From: Pagrus major
Taxonomy: Eukaryota > Chordata > Actinopteri > Spariformes > Sparidae
Assembly: GCF_040436345.1 (NCBI RefSeq)
Contig: NC_133232.1
Location: 30,827,315 to 30,891,314 of the forward strand
Direction: 5' to 3'
DNA length: 64,000 bases
Shown here: piece after piece, positions 25,791 to 53,730 of the stretch
Position numbering within the stretch: position 1 is the stretch's first letter
How the letters are laid out: every line of letters begins with the position of its first letter
Notes under the pieces: model-generated
Seen by the model: only the letters and a program-made list of their open reading frames with translations
What the model was told of the DNA's origin: nothing
Databases searched by the model: none
Made by a program: the position numbers and the translations under genes

Positions 25791-26500
25791 GGGCTTGTTT
25801 TCACTGCTGATCTGCTGGGTAGTTTGGATCGACTGATGTTTTTTCAGAGCCGATACTGATTATTAGTAATCAAGGGGGCCGATAATCAATATTCAGAACC
25901 GACATACATACATGAAATAGTGCTGTGCATAAGTACAATTTTGAAGAACTTCAGTATTTCCATTTTCTGCTTCTCTATACTTCCCTATACGCTTCAGTTT
26001 GCATTTCCAGATTATTCAGTGTCGCTAGGTTGTTTACCTTTGACGCATAATGAAGCACAACGCGCTCGACTTGCATGCAGGGTGCTGAGTGCAAAAAAGA
26101 GAAATCAAGGACAGCACTCCCATTAAACTAATACTGCCTCATGGACATTTCGGGCAAGATGCCCTTCTTCAAATTCTGAATTTGCCACAACACGCCGAAG
26201 AAGGGCGTCTTGCCCGAAATGTCCATGAGGCAATATTAAACAGTTTATTAGGAGTGCTGTCCTATTCTTTTTTGTCTTTGACATATAACCAATCAGATAG
26301 TGTTGTGGGGGCTACAGACAGAAGAGATGCCGTATTAGAGCCAAAGTATTGCATTTAAAAAAAAAAAAAAAAAAAACATTTATTGGCAATAGCACACAAA
26401 AAAAACCCACTGATACTATTGTTCAAAATGCTCAGTATTGGCCTTTGTAACCGGTCTATCCGTACTGGGTAGCTTGTGAATATCCAGTCAGGGCTCAATA
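25790..26500. mobile_element. Dispersed repeat interrupted by a foldback element
   Basis: The outer sequence (GAGCCGATACTGATTATTAG at about 25846, GGCCGATAATCAATATTC, then CCACTGATACTATTG at about 26407) resembles a common fish repeat with a 'cgatac/gccgat' signature. A palindrome with closely matched arms (26089-26277, listed separately) and a run of about 20 A (about 26357-26376) interrupt it. No gene. Confidence 0.45.
26089..26277. repeat. Foldback element with closely matched arms
   Basis: The left arm, from CAAAAAAGAGAAATCAAGGA through CAGCACTCC and TGCCTCATGGACATTTCGGG to GCCCTTCTTC, recurs inverted in the right arm with only a few differences (one G/A in GATGCCC against GACGCCC, plus short indels in the A/T-rich part). 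The loop is about 25 nt. The DNA could extrude as a cruciform. Non-coding. Confidence 0.85.
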
Positions 26501-26907
26501 AAATCCTATCTTGAAGTAGCAGCAGACGACTTTCCTGCCCCCCAGTGTTCAAGTGGTTTTATTGTTGGCGCCACAGAGAACTGGATCGTTTTGGTTTTCC
26601 TCAGTCATGAACAGGGTTAAAAAAACAAAAACATGCGAGTTGATTAATTTAGTCTACAACCATGTTACATTTGCATTATTAAGCTTAACATGCAGAGCAA
26701 CTAGTAACGTTGTCAAATAAATGTAGTGGAGTAAAAGTGCAGTTTCCCTCTGAAGTGTAGCAGGATGGATTACGTTGCAGAAAATATAAATGTATATACA
26801 CACACAAATCCCTGCTAAATGCAAGCTGACAGATAAAAATAACAGTAAAAGATAAAACAACTTTATTTCAGTAAAAACAGTCATAACAAAAAAACGCACA
26901 TTAAAAT

Positions 26908-28315
26908 TCAGTCAGTAACAGACTCTGGAGGAAGTTCAATAGTCAGTTCATCAATGGTTTGAAGAAAGGCGTCCAGCTCTGAGCAATAATCTGGAAGAGG
27001 TAATACAGAAGAGTTAATGATACAGCAGGTTAATGACACCTGTGGTTAATGATACTCGTAGTTATGAATCTGTGCCCCACACTTAGTGGCTACAGCTGCC
27101 AGACATTTGTCACTGCTTACAGAGGGCTGCATGTTGTTTTTGCTTGTAAATCTGGCCGTCATTCGCATCAGATGACCAAAACATACAACTCCATCTGATT
27201 AATTCATCCAAAAACTTTTCCATTTATATTTCCAGAAATTAAACAGAAGATGTCCTGACAGGAAGTTCTAGACACCGTTACCCTCCTCTGTGCTTTATTG
27301 TATTAAACACAGTCTGATACTTAATACAGTGTTCATAACATACCCGTACGTTTTGGCATCTTTACAGGCGACAGATTTGGGAGTGGGTCCAACGTTTCCA
27401 GGTCATCTTCAAACAGATGTGGAACTTGTTGGAAAGAGGCCAGTCCAGGCAGAGCAAAGCCACTGAGAGGAATCAAATCTTCAGGAACGCTGTATTTCTG
27501 AAATTCTGGAAGAAAATATACCAAAATCATTTGTTTTTCAGACATTGTGGGGGGGGGGGGGGAGACATCATAGGTGAATGAGGCTTATACATGTTGAGTT
27601 ATTAACATATCTCTCCTATGTAGCACACTCAGATGAGCCTCAATGGGCTCAGCCCTGAGGAAATAAACCATCAATGGACTCAAAGGAAGTTCAAAGCTGA
27701 TGTGATGCTGCAGTGGGATTTACACAGAAAACGTCATTTCTGACTAAGCAACATTTTACCTCCAAATCCTGCACATGAAATATGATCATACAGCTGATAT
27801 CATAGTTACCTAGTGGGTCATAAGGGATGAACTTCTCAATTTCTGGATATTCCTCCACTTTGGTCTGAGGAGCAAGCTTGACTTTGGTTTCCTGTGGGGA
27901 ACAAAGGTTACATCAGTACATGTATAGTGTGAGGCATGAATCAACTAGATCTCAATACAGCCTGATATTAGTTTCAGATTCAATTAAGGTTTATTCAAAC
28001 CTGTGGCTTTAGGAGTTTCTTCTCTTGTGCACCGACGTCTGGGGTCGCGACTTTTTTGTTAACGGTACCAAAAGCCTTACGACCAGATGGCAGAGGAGTG
28101 TTAAAAGTTTTGGCAGTCATAGGAGATTTCAGAAGTTTCTCTGGTGGGGAAAGAAGAACAAGTTAATGCATATTACCACACAGACCAAGAAGAAAAACAT
28201 CGGAGAATAGCGTTGGCATTTTCATACCTGGAGCAGACTGAAGCCGCTGTCGCATCTTCAGAGTAGGTGGATGAAGGCGAGCATTTTCTCGCTCTGCAAA
28301 GATTATGTTGGCCAT
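26908..28315 (-). CDS. pttg1: Securin (pituitary tumour-transforming 1), separase inhibitor
   Basis: Securin binds and inhibits separase until anaphase, when APC/C destroys it. Five coding exons on the minus strand join in frame: 28315-28228, 28140-28001, 27891-27810, 27505-27344, 26990-26908 (184 aa). The upstream acceptor at 28320 shows that a non-coding first exon exists, probably ending CAACACAG|GTAACA near 29330. Recognition rests on GRKAFGTVNKK (the human D-box region), the separase-binding segment VEEYPEIEKFIPYDPLEF (human has YPEIEKFFPFNPLDF), and LSPVKMPKR with the acidic C-terminus DAFLQTIDELTIELPPE. The usual KEN box appears as REN near residue 9, and the D-box RKAL reads RKAF. It is head-to-head with septin6; in human PTTG1 lies on chromosome 5, not in this block. 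Confidence 0.9.
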
Positions 28316-30106
28316 TGTATCTGAAAACACAGTCTGATATTAGCTACTGCCACACATTACGTTAACAGGGGTAGCAGATGCATTTATTTTAGATTGGTCA
28401 GTCACAGGGCCCTGGTATTTTGCACAGGCTTGGGACATTGTGTACACAATCATGGGACACTCATGGTTTAAGTAATCATCTGCAGAAAATGAAGTGAACA
28501 AAAAAACTGCAATACTCTCCCTCTATGTAATCCCTTTTTCATCTTGTGATAGTGGAGTGGATAACTTTGGATTTGTACTGGATGAAAGACTTTGGTCTCT
28601 GGGACACGGGTGGGCATTTTCACTTTTTCTAACATTTTATTTTAAAAAAGGACATCTATTAAGAAGGTTAAAAACATTAAAATAAGCCTCAGTTGCAATC
28701 CTCAAATACAGAGTGAAAGTTTATTCTTGATCTGGGTCCAGTGGACCAGGTCATGTGAAATCAAAACAAGTGCTGACAGCCACTAAGGCTGATGGCCAGC
28801 CTGTCCTTCAGCATCTGAACATTGAAACACAGTAAAATGCACTGCAGCTAAAAGCCAGTCTGGCAGCACTACAGCACTTACAGCAGTAGCCATTAACGCT
28901 GAAACTGGTCCTCTGCGGACCAGCTACAGCTCGTCTTCCTGCACTTTCAGCAGAAGTTAGTCAGCCTGTTGTTTATCATCATCGAGTTAAAGAAACGTGA
29001 CAAAAACAAACCTGTGTTACTTTTGAAAACGTCACGTATGTCGGGAAGACGTTTGTTAACTTTGAACCAGCTAGCTAGCGTCATCCGAGTTGTTTTAATT
29101 AGTTCAAGCTAAAGTAAAATGAAACCCCCCAAAAAACGCCTGACGTGACGTTAGCTTTAAGTTAAGCTAACCGGGTCATGTTAGCTAGCTAATTAGCTTT
29201 TGGTGTATACCGTTAACGTCACTGTAGCCGTGTCACGTCTTCGTGAGCGTTAGTTTAAACCTACTTAGTTAGCACTATTAGCCTAAATTACTGAGAAACG
29301 CGACAGTCACTGTGATATACGTGTGTTACCTGTGTTGCCTCAGTCAGCTGTGGTAAACGCCGCTGCTCGCTTTAGCTCCAGGAAGTGTTATGATCTGAAA
29401 TCTGTTTGTTGGGGCTCGCGGCTCCTTTTTAAATTCACTGCCTTCATCTGATTGGTCGCCGTACGACCGAGGACTGGAATGGGCGTTTCCCAATTTTATT
29501 ATTTTTTAAGATATAAAATTAATTTACACTACATATTATAAATACAAGATAAAATATAATCCGATAAAAAAAAATTATTCCCAGTATTTTCTTTCTTTTT
29601 TTTTAACATTTTTTTTTATCTAACGTAACGATAAAAGACCTTTGAGATGTAACGTTAGCGACCATAATACGCCCTACTTCTCTCCAAACACCTCAAATGT
29701 GTTTATGACTACAATCATCAGTAATATATTCATTTTTTAAAAAACCTATTTATCTGATTATTTAATTATTTCTCCGTTTGTAACGTTCATTGATTGCGGT
29801 CCACTTCACTGGACGCAACCATTAGGACATCCTGGTGGGGGGAGCTCAGCGCGTAATGCTAATTTTTAATCATTATAATTATGAATAAAAATGACGAAAC
29901 GCGAGCCGGAGCGTGTTATTTTAATGGCCTTATTTAAACGACCTTCAATGTGAGCACGGTTATCACGGCAGCGTCACCCAAAATAGCCCGTCGGACAGTG
30001 GTACGTTCCTACTAGGCCATCTTTCGGCGTAGCTCGAGCGGTGCAGCTCGTCTCGCTAAGCACGGTGAGCAGCAGAGGTTTCGTCCTCCGGCTAACAGCT
30101 ACCACC
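28316..30106. promoter_or_regulatory. pttg1 first intron/exon and shared divergent promoter with septin6
   Basis: Contains the likely pttg1 5' UTR exon (about 29331-29400, donor CACAG|GTAACA on the minus strand) and the septin6 5' UTR just before 30107. GCTAGC-type motifs cluster at 29078-29205 and again at 30090 and 30288. An inverted CCAAT box (GATTGG) occurs at about 29451 beside the pttg1 start. A long A/T-rich stretch spans 29490-29620. No other coding sequence seen. Confidence 0.45.
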
Positions 30107-46984
<16,878 letters not shown>

Positions 46985-48960
46985 GTCCTCAGCCCTCAAG
47001 CTTTGCTAAGGGACCGGCCTTTGTGGGTACTGAGTACCTCAAATCTGACCAGAGGCTTTGTGGACCCCCATCCTTCAGGGTTTTCTTAATCATTACCTGC
47101 TCTGCTATAATATTGATTAATGTGTATCTGTGTTTCGCTGCAGCCCTAACCTCACCGTCCGCAATCTAATCCTCGCTCTGTTGCCTCTGCTCATGTTTAC
47201 ACGTGCACTGTTTTGCTGTGGCTTACACCTTTTTTCCCACTTCAGTTGTGATTGAGATGCACATTTGTTCTGTCGTATCCGGATACTGTGTGTAATCCTA
47301 ACGCTTCATTCACTGCAGCATCGTCAGTGGGCACAGTATAATCTCACCATTTTCTACTTGTATTGTTACGATCGCAGGGATTTTACCACCCGTCTGTGTT
47401 TTTATGACGATCGAGCCTAAATCTATTTTCTGACCTGGTACCTGATGCACTTCTTAAATCTCAAGCCTGACTCGTGTTTGTGAAAGCCTCTCTGCTTTGC
47501 CACCTCTCTAACTGCCTGCTTTCTTTCTCTTTGTCTCTTTAGCTTCTTTTAATCTGTCTTGACCACCTGGAGAGGGGATTGCAGCTTCAGCAAGAACTAA
47601 GCACCCTTTTACCTCTTCCCGTTTTTTCTCGCTGTATGAACCTTTTTTTCTTCTTTTTTTTAAAAAAAAATTCTCCTCATTGCATCTCCTTTTGTTGAAT
47701 ATTGGCCTTATGTGGACTCGCATGGTATTTCTGACCACCTAATGAAGCTCTAAACCCAGGCAGGTTGGTAACCGGGTACAGTTTTAAATCTGCTATGTCT
47801 TAATGTATATAAGGAGACTCTAGTCGTTAATAAACGTCATCAGTTAGGGTTCACACTTTTACAGGACTTGTAGGTGAAATCATTATTAGATCTTTACTTG
47901 AAACAGAAAAGCAATGGCCTGCACTATGCACTCATTTTTCTTTTTAAAATAGGATTCTTAAAACAAAGCTAAAACAGACGGAAACATCGAGGCTTTAAAG
48001 GTGCAATATCCAAGATTTAATTCAAAAATTAACTCAGTGCAGAGATAACCACTGAAGTTAGCATGCTAACCAGCTAGTCCCAATCCAGATCACTAGCTGC
48101 ACGTCTAACTGAGCTAACGGCAGCTACAGTAAGCAGCAGTTCGTGCCGCCCTCCATTTGTTTGAAGTACGAATTATAACATTTCTTACATATTGCACCTT
48201 TAAGGACGGAGGCACTTAAATCTGTAACGTGATGTGAAATTCAGTAGAGCGAGTGAACGTGTTGTTTTTTCTTCAATCGAGTTCAGTTTGCTGCTTCTAT
48301 CTAAATTAAATTCAGTCATAATCATCCAAAAGCCAAAGCAATACTTTCTACTTAGCACTTCATTTGATGGTGCCCATGTTTACGCGTCGCTGTTGAATAC
48401 CATGGAGGTCACATGTACCGGCCTTTAATTATTACACATTGTGCTTTAATATTCACCAGCCTATTCTATATTTTGCATGCATCTTTTTATTTAATTGCCG
48501 CTGTGATCTTTGACCTTTTTGACCTGCTTGTTTTTTATCCCCCAATAACTCAGTTTTGCAGTTCTGTTTCAACTTCACTGCTGTTTTTTCTTAAAATGGT
48601 GCATATTATTAATGTATATTTGCTCTGTCCTTTTGATTTCAGCTCCCTTTTTTGCCAAATATTCGTATAAGGTGGAGTTGAACTGAATCCCAGATAGGAG
48701 TATTTAAAAAATACTCGTGCATTTATATAATTTATAAGGATATATTTTGTGTATTGAAGTGGAGACTTGTTGTTTATTACCTATGATCTTTGGACGTGAC
48801 TCTGAGTGTAAAGTAACATTTTGGTGTCAGATAATGCCATACATTTTTCTAGTATCAGTCATCACCTCTTGTAGTCAGAATCTCTCCCACACTACAAATT
48901 ATTCAATATCTTACTTTAGTTTGATTCCATTGATGTACATTTTCAATAAAAAAATATGAT
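46985..48960 (+). other. septin6 3' UTR and downstream sequence
   Basis: Follows the septin6 stop. AATAAA occurs at about 48944, so a UTR of about 2 kb is possible, though shorter forms cannot be excluded. It contains a MITE-like palindrome at 47995-48203. No other gene recognised. Confidence 0.4.
47995..48203. mobile_element. Short MITE with ends TTAAAGGTGCAATAT
   Basis: TTAAAGGTGCAATAT at 47995-48009 is matched inverted by ATATTGCACCTTTAA ending at 48203: a perfect 15-bp terminal inverted repeat. The ends resemble those of the 4398 and 23390 elements (TTAAAGG..GCA), but the interior is different. Non-coding. Confidence 0.75.
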
Positions 48961-49254
48961 CTGAACATTTTAAGCTTCTGTCTTTTGATTTACTGTGTAG
49001 AATGCGTCCTTAAATACAGCTAATACTACAATATGTGTGTGTACTTATGTACTTTTACTCACGTAATATTGTTGAAACAGAACTTTTACTTGTAACTGAC
49101 TATTTTCACAATGTGGTGCCTTTGCAAACACCTCCATTTACAGTAAAGGGCAATAATAAGGTTACACTTGAAAACTAAGGTCAGTTTCAGTGAATTTGAC
49201 ATTAAGTCCTATAACTGTGGATAATATTTTGCATATTTCTGCTGTAAGATGTGT

Positions 49255-49780
49255 TATGAAATTCAAAAAGGTCATGATTATGAGATAGAAAGTCATAATT
49301 ATTAGATAAAAGTTTTAGAAATCCAACTTTTTAACTTATAATTGTGACTTTTTAGCATAACCCTGACTTTTTAACTCACAATTATCACTTTATCTCCTGA
49401 GATAGACTTTTTAACTCATAATTTTGTATTTTTTTAAGCATAATTATGACTTTTTATCTCATGATTTCAACTTTTTAACTCATAATTTTGTAATTTTTAA
49501 GCATAATTATGGCTTTTTATCTCATGATTTTGTATTTTTTTAGCATAAATATGACTTTTTATCTCATGATTTCAACTTTTTAACTCATAATTTAGACTTT
49601 TTATCTAACAATTTTGTATTTTCTAGCATAAATATGACTTTTTATCTCATGATTTTCACTTTTTATCTCATAATTTCGTATTTTTTTAACTCATAATTAC
49701 CTTTTAACTAATTTCTAGCATAAGTAAGACTTACTATCTCATAATCATGACTTACTATTAGGATTTTATTTATTTATTTA
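49255..49780. repeat. Imperfect tandem T-rich array
   Basis: About 500 bp of degenerate repeats of the type TTTTTATCTCATGATTT / CATAATTATGACTTTTTA, period about 25-45 bp. It ends in an ATTT run at about 49767-49788, immediately upstream of the nkrf promoter region. Confidence 0.8.
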
Positions 49781-49789
49781 TTTATTTTT

Positions 49790-50307
49790 GTCATTATTCG
49801 CTTGGCAGCAGGCAGAAACGCGCTCCTCGGGGCTGTGAGCTGTCCAGCCTGCACACATGTGGAGGTGAAGCCTGAGCGGCCGCAAAGCATTGTGGGTCAG
49901 TGCGGTGCCAGACGCCATGATTCTACTGTAGCTGTACCAGAAAATGGATGCTTCCAGCTAGCTAGTTAGTTAGAGGGGTGTCTGTAACTCCCAGGAGGTT
50001 TCACGCTGCGTTTTCAGCAACTCGGGCTCGGATACATCACTTCACGGACACGAACCTACGTGTCGGTTTCCTCTGAGCTCGAACCGAGTCCGGTAGAAAA
50101 AGTACACGAGCAGGCCGGCTGCTGTTGGAAGTGGAGCTGGGTTAGCTAGCTGGCTAATGCTAGCAGCCACCAACCTAGCTGCCAACGGTAGCTAGCTAAG
50201 AGAGGCTAGCACGATAATAATAGCCGGCTGATCATATAAATAAATGCACTGTGTCTTGCTCAGGTGAAGGACGGAGATATAAATCGGACCAAAGGCTACA
50301 CCTTGAG
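49790..50307 (+). promoter_or_regulatory. nkrf promoter and non-coding first exon
   Basis: A GC-richer segment after the T-rich array, with several GCTAGC motifs (49955-50210). A donor CCTTGAG|GTGAGA ends a probable 5' UTR exon at 50307, and the next acceptor (CAATAACAG) is at about 50709. The transcription start is not resolved. Confidence 0.5.
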
Positions 50308-50744
50308 GTGAGAATATCGTAAAATTAAGTAACTGCACTTTTAAATGCCGGTGAATGTGATGTTTAGCTTCTTGGACATGTTTGCTAACATTGAAGGGAT
50401 GGACTCAGTCGGCCTACTGCGTCACTCTGTCAAGGCCTTGTGTTTAATGACAATATGAAGCTGATTATCTCTCCTGTTTGTCCATTTAATGTTCAGAAGT
50501 GTACAACAATGTTCTGCCCAGTCACATTATCTGTATTTCAGTCCCTGCATGCATGCTGCAGGCAGGTGCTGTTTGTTTTCCTGGGAATGTTTTGAGCCTC
50601 TATAGGCAGCATGGTGTATTAACACATTAGATGTTGTGTTTGTGTGTGTGTTTTTTTTTTTTAATCCATTCACGTGATGTCTAACTTACATCTCTGGCCT
50701 CAATAACAGGTATGGCCCGGATTTGATTTGGACTGGTGCTGGTG

Positions 50745-53730
50745 ATGGCAGAAGGGACTTGCACTGGCGAAATGCCCTCCTTTGACCTGAGTCCTAGTTC
50801 TGAAGCAAAAAAGAGACCCAATTCTTCTGATGGCAGTGAGTCTTCATCTGGGTCCTGTACTGTTTGTGTGTCACCGCTGCATCCTCAGATCTAAATGTGT
50901 CCCAACATATTTTATATCATAGTTTTACAACTACTCTCAGGCGTATGCAAAGTTTAGGTGATTGAGCAAAAGGTTGATTTTCAAGCCTGTTAATTACTTC
51001 TGAAGATGTAATATTGTAAAAACTGGCCACAAATACTTTCAGCTGCAGATTTCATGCCCTCCTGAGTATTTAAGGCGGCAGGACGGCGTGTGTGGCGTTG
51101 ACTCAAAATAAACGACAGTGCCTGTGTTCATCGTCATGAAGGAATGTGTCACCAGCGTGGCTCCTTTATGTGTTCGCAGCAGGTTTGGGACAACAGTGCA
51201 GCTCTGTGGCTCAGAGAAATAAGCTGTGTCAGTCTGCTTCACAGACAATACTTGTTAGTTGGATGGATCAGTGCATTGTTGGCTTTTTTTTAATGGGATT
51301 TGTTGAAAAATACAAACTTTAATCACATTAACCCTGTTGTGCCCATGTGAAATGATAATTGATTTATCTGTAAGTGCCCCAAGTCAAATTAGACATCCAT
51401 GTTGCGTAACTGTTTACCTGTATCATCTTATTGCAGGAGACGAGCCCATGAGAAAAATGCCTGTGTCAAAATTTGGTTCAAGACCTCGATTTGAGCCTGT
51501 ACACTTTGTCAGTGGTGGAAGCAGTGGAGGAGTCGGTGCCGATGAGAAGGAGAACGATAAGGAGCGCAGGAGGAGTGAGTTGTACGGTACGAGACAGAGG
51601 GACTCTGAACACTCCTCCTACAGCAGCGCCAGCAGACCGCAGGGCGGCACCTCCTCCCTGAGGCCTGCGTTTGACAGAGTCCCATCGTACAGTTCTGACT
51701 CTTGGGCTTCCCATAGAGATAGAGACAGAGACATTTTTTCAGGTAGTACAAGTGGGTTGGGTTATGGAGGACGTGGGTCCACTGGAAGCTTCATGACAAA
51801 AACACAGCAGGACTACTCGGCCAAGTATGAAGCCCACAGCTCTCGAAATTCAGATTCCTATTCTCAGCAGCACAGATATAATGGATACGGGGGAGGGAGC
51901 AGATCAGGAGGCAGGGATTCGGGACGTCAGGGTTTAGGGTACGGTCATCAAGACCGGCCGTCGTCCAGCAGGCCATTCTGCAGAGTCTACAACAGCCCGG
52001 GCAGGAGCAGTCCCACCACCTCTCAGTTGGGCTCATCATCACAGCCTCAGCCTGTTGCTCAGTCAACATTGGATGAGAAGCAAAGGCTGATCGCCAACGT
52101 AGCATCTGCGTTGGCTGTCGCTTTTAGGGACCCTATGTTCATGACTGGAAGTGAGTCGCCAAACTATAATTTCATGTTGAGCCGTAGCATTCAGGCCTGC
52201 AAGACGAATCCTGAGTATATATATGTCAACCTGAAGGACATACCTCAGGCCGACCTACCGAAGAACAGGAAGGTTCCAACAGATGGTTACGCCTGTGAAC
52301 TGAGATGTCAGGGAGTGTATCTCGCCACAGGATACTCCGGTAGTAAAAATGGAGCGAGGGACCGGGCCTCTGAGCAGGCTGTAAAACTCTTCCTGAAACC
52401 AGTCGAGGTTCGTGTGGTGCAGCGTAAATACAGACACTCAATAGTCAACGACATAGTCGTGTGCCAGATGCACAGCCCGACCCCGGCCTTTTTACCTGCA
52501 CTTCGCAACCCAGAGGATAAACCGACGCCCAGCTCTAAGGGCCAATACGAGCCCGACAGACGGAAGCACTGGACGGAGTTTGTGGTTATGGACAATGCTC
52601 ACGATGCCATCTGCATACTCAACAACTCTGCAGCGTTTAACAGGATGAAGATAGACTATAAGTTCGACCTGCTCCCCAACAGCAGCGCTTGGCTGTGCAG
52701 TGTCTTCCTGCAGGATGAGCTGGTGGCGCAGTCGACAGGCACTAAAAAGAGCTCAAAGCATGCGGCGGCTGAAGAGGCAGTGAGGAAACTTCGCATGAAC
52801 CAGGCGCAGCGACAACAGCAGCAGCAGCAGCAACAGCAGCAACAAGAACAAGAACAACAACACCAGCAGCAGCAGCAGCAGCAACAACAATCACAATACT
52901 CCAGAGGAAATAATCAATCAGATTACGGTGGACGCTTTGGACAACAGGTCGTAAAAAAGAAGCATCTGAGCGAGTTGGTCATCCTGGAAAACTCTGACAA
53001 TGCAATCTGCATCATTAATGACACAGCTCAGTTTAACAAAGTCACTGCTGATTACAAGTTCACGGTTCTGCCCGATCATCGCTGGAGGTGTGAAGTTTAC
53101 TTGGAAGGACAGTATGTGGCAGCAGGAATCGGGCCTAAAAAAATAGTGAAGCACATCGCAGCAGAGGAAGCACTAGCCACCTTGAGACAGACGCAGGCTG
53201 TGGTCAAATCCAACCTAAGGAAGGAGGGTCACAATGACGCCATATCCCGATCCCAGATCCTGGCTCGCTCCGGTGAGGAGGCCACGAGGCAGGAGATTAA
53301 GGAAGACAACATAGGAAACCAGCTCCTCCGCAAGATGGGCTGGAAAGGAGGCGGTCTGGGCCGAGATGGTGAAGGCATCGCAGAACCAATCAGAGTGAAG
53401 GAGCAGTTCTCCAGAGAGGGGTTGGGTATGGACATGGACAAAACAGGAAACCAGCTGAGCAAGCGCGACATTGAGGACATCATTCGTAACTATGCCAGTT
53501 CAGACCGTCAGGATGATCTGCGCTTCTCCACTGACCTCACCAACGATGAACGCAAGCAGATCCACCAGATATCTCAGAAGTACGGCCTACGGAGCAAGTC
53601 GTACGGACAGGGACGGCAGCGGTTCCTCGTTGTCAGTCGCAAAGTGCACAAAGACCAGCTGATTGGTCAGCTTCTACAGGAAGGACAGGTGGGACGATAC
53701 GAGCTCGTGAAACCTCAGGCCTCTCACTAA
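50745..53730 (+). CDS. nkrf: NF-kappa-B-repressing factor
   Basis: A nuclear/nucleolar RNA- and DNA-binding protein that represses NF-kB promoters and works with XRN2 in rRNA processing. Two coding exons, 50745-50835 and 51437-53730, join in phase 1 (GGC A|GA GAC) to give 794 aa. In order: MAEGTCTGEMPSFDL (human ...GEMPSYDL); RPRFEPVHF; a Ser/Gly-rich region; an XRN2-binding-type region (MLSRSIQACKTNPEYIY); two double-stranded-RNA-binding-like repeats (about KHWTEFVV... and KHLSELVI...) split by a polyglutamine tract; a G-patch (NQLLRKMGWKGGGLGRDGEG); and an R3H domain (LTNDERKQIHQISQKYGLRS). A tiny upstream frame (ATGGCCCGGATTTGA at 50712) precedes the start. An in-frame ATG at 51337 lies in the intron and is rejected as a start. 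Longer than human (690 aa, from memory) mainly by the Ser/Gly and Gln regions. Confidence 0.96.
52805..52893 (+). repeat. Polyglutamine CAG/CAA tract within nkrf
   Basis: A mixed CAG/CAA/GAA run of about 28 codons (mostly Gln with a few Glu and one His) between the two dsRNA-binding-like domains. It is not present in the human protein as I recall it. Confidence 0.85.

Noticed and set aside
51337-51436. Start of nkrf at 51337 (797-aa frame)
   Set aside because: This part is intron. The acceptor TTGCAG at 51431-51436 and the 50745-50835 exon with the family N-terminus give the correct start.
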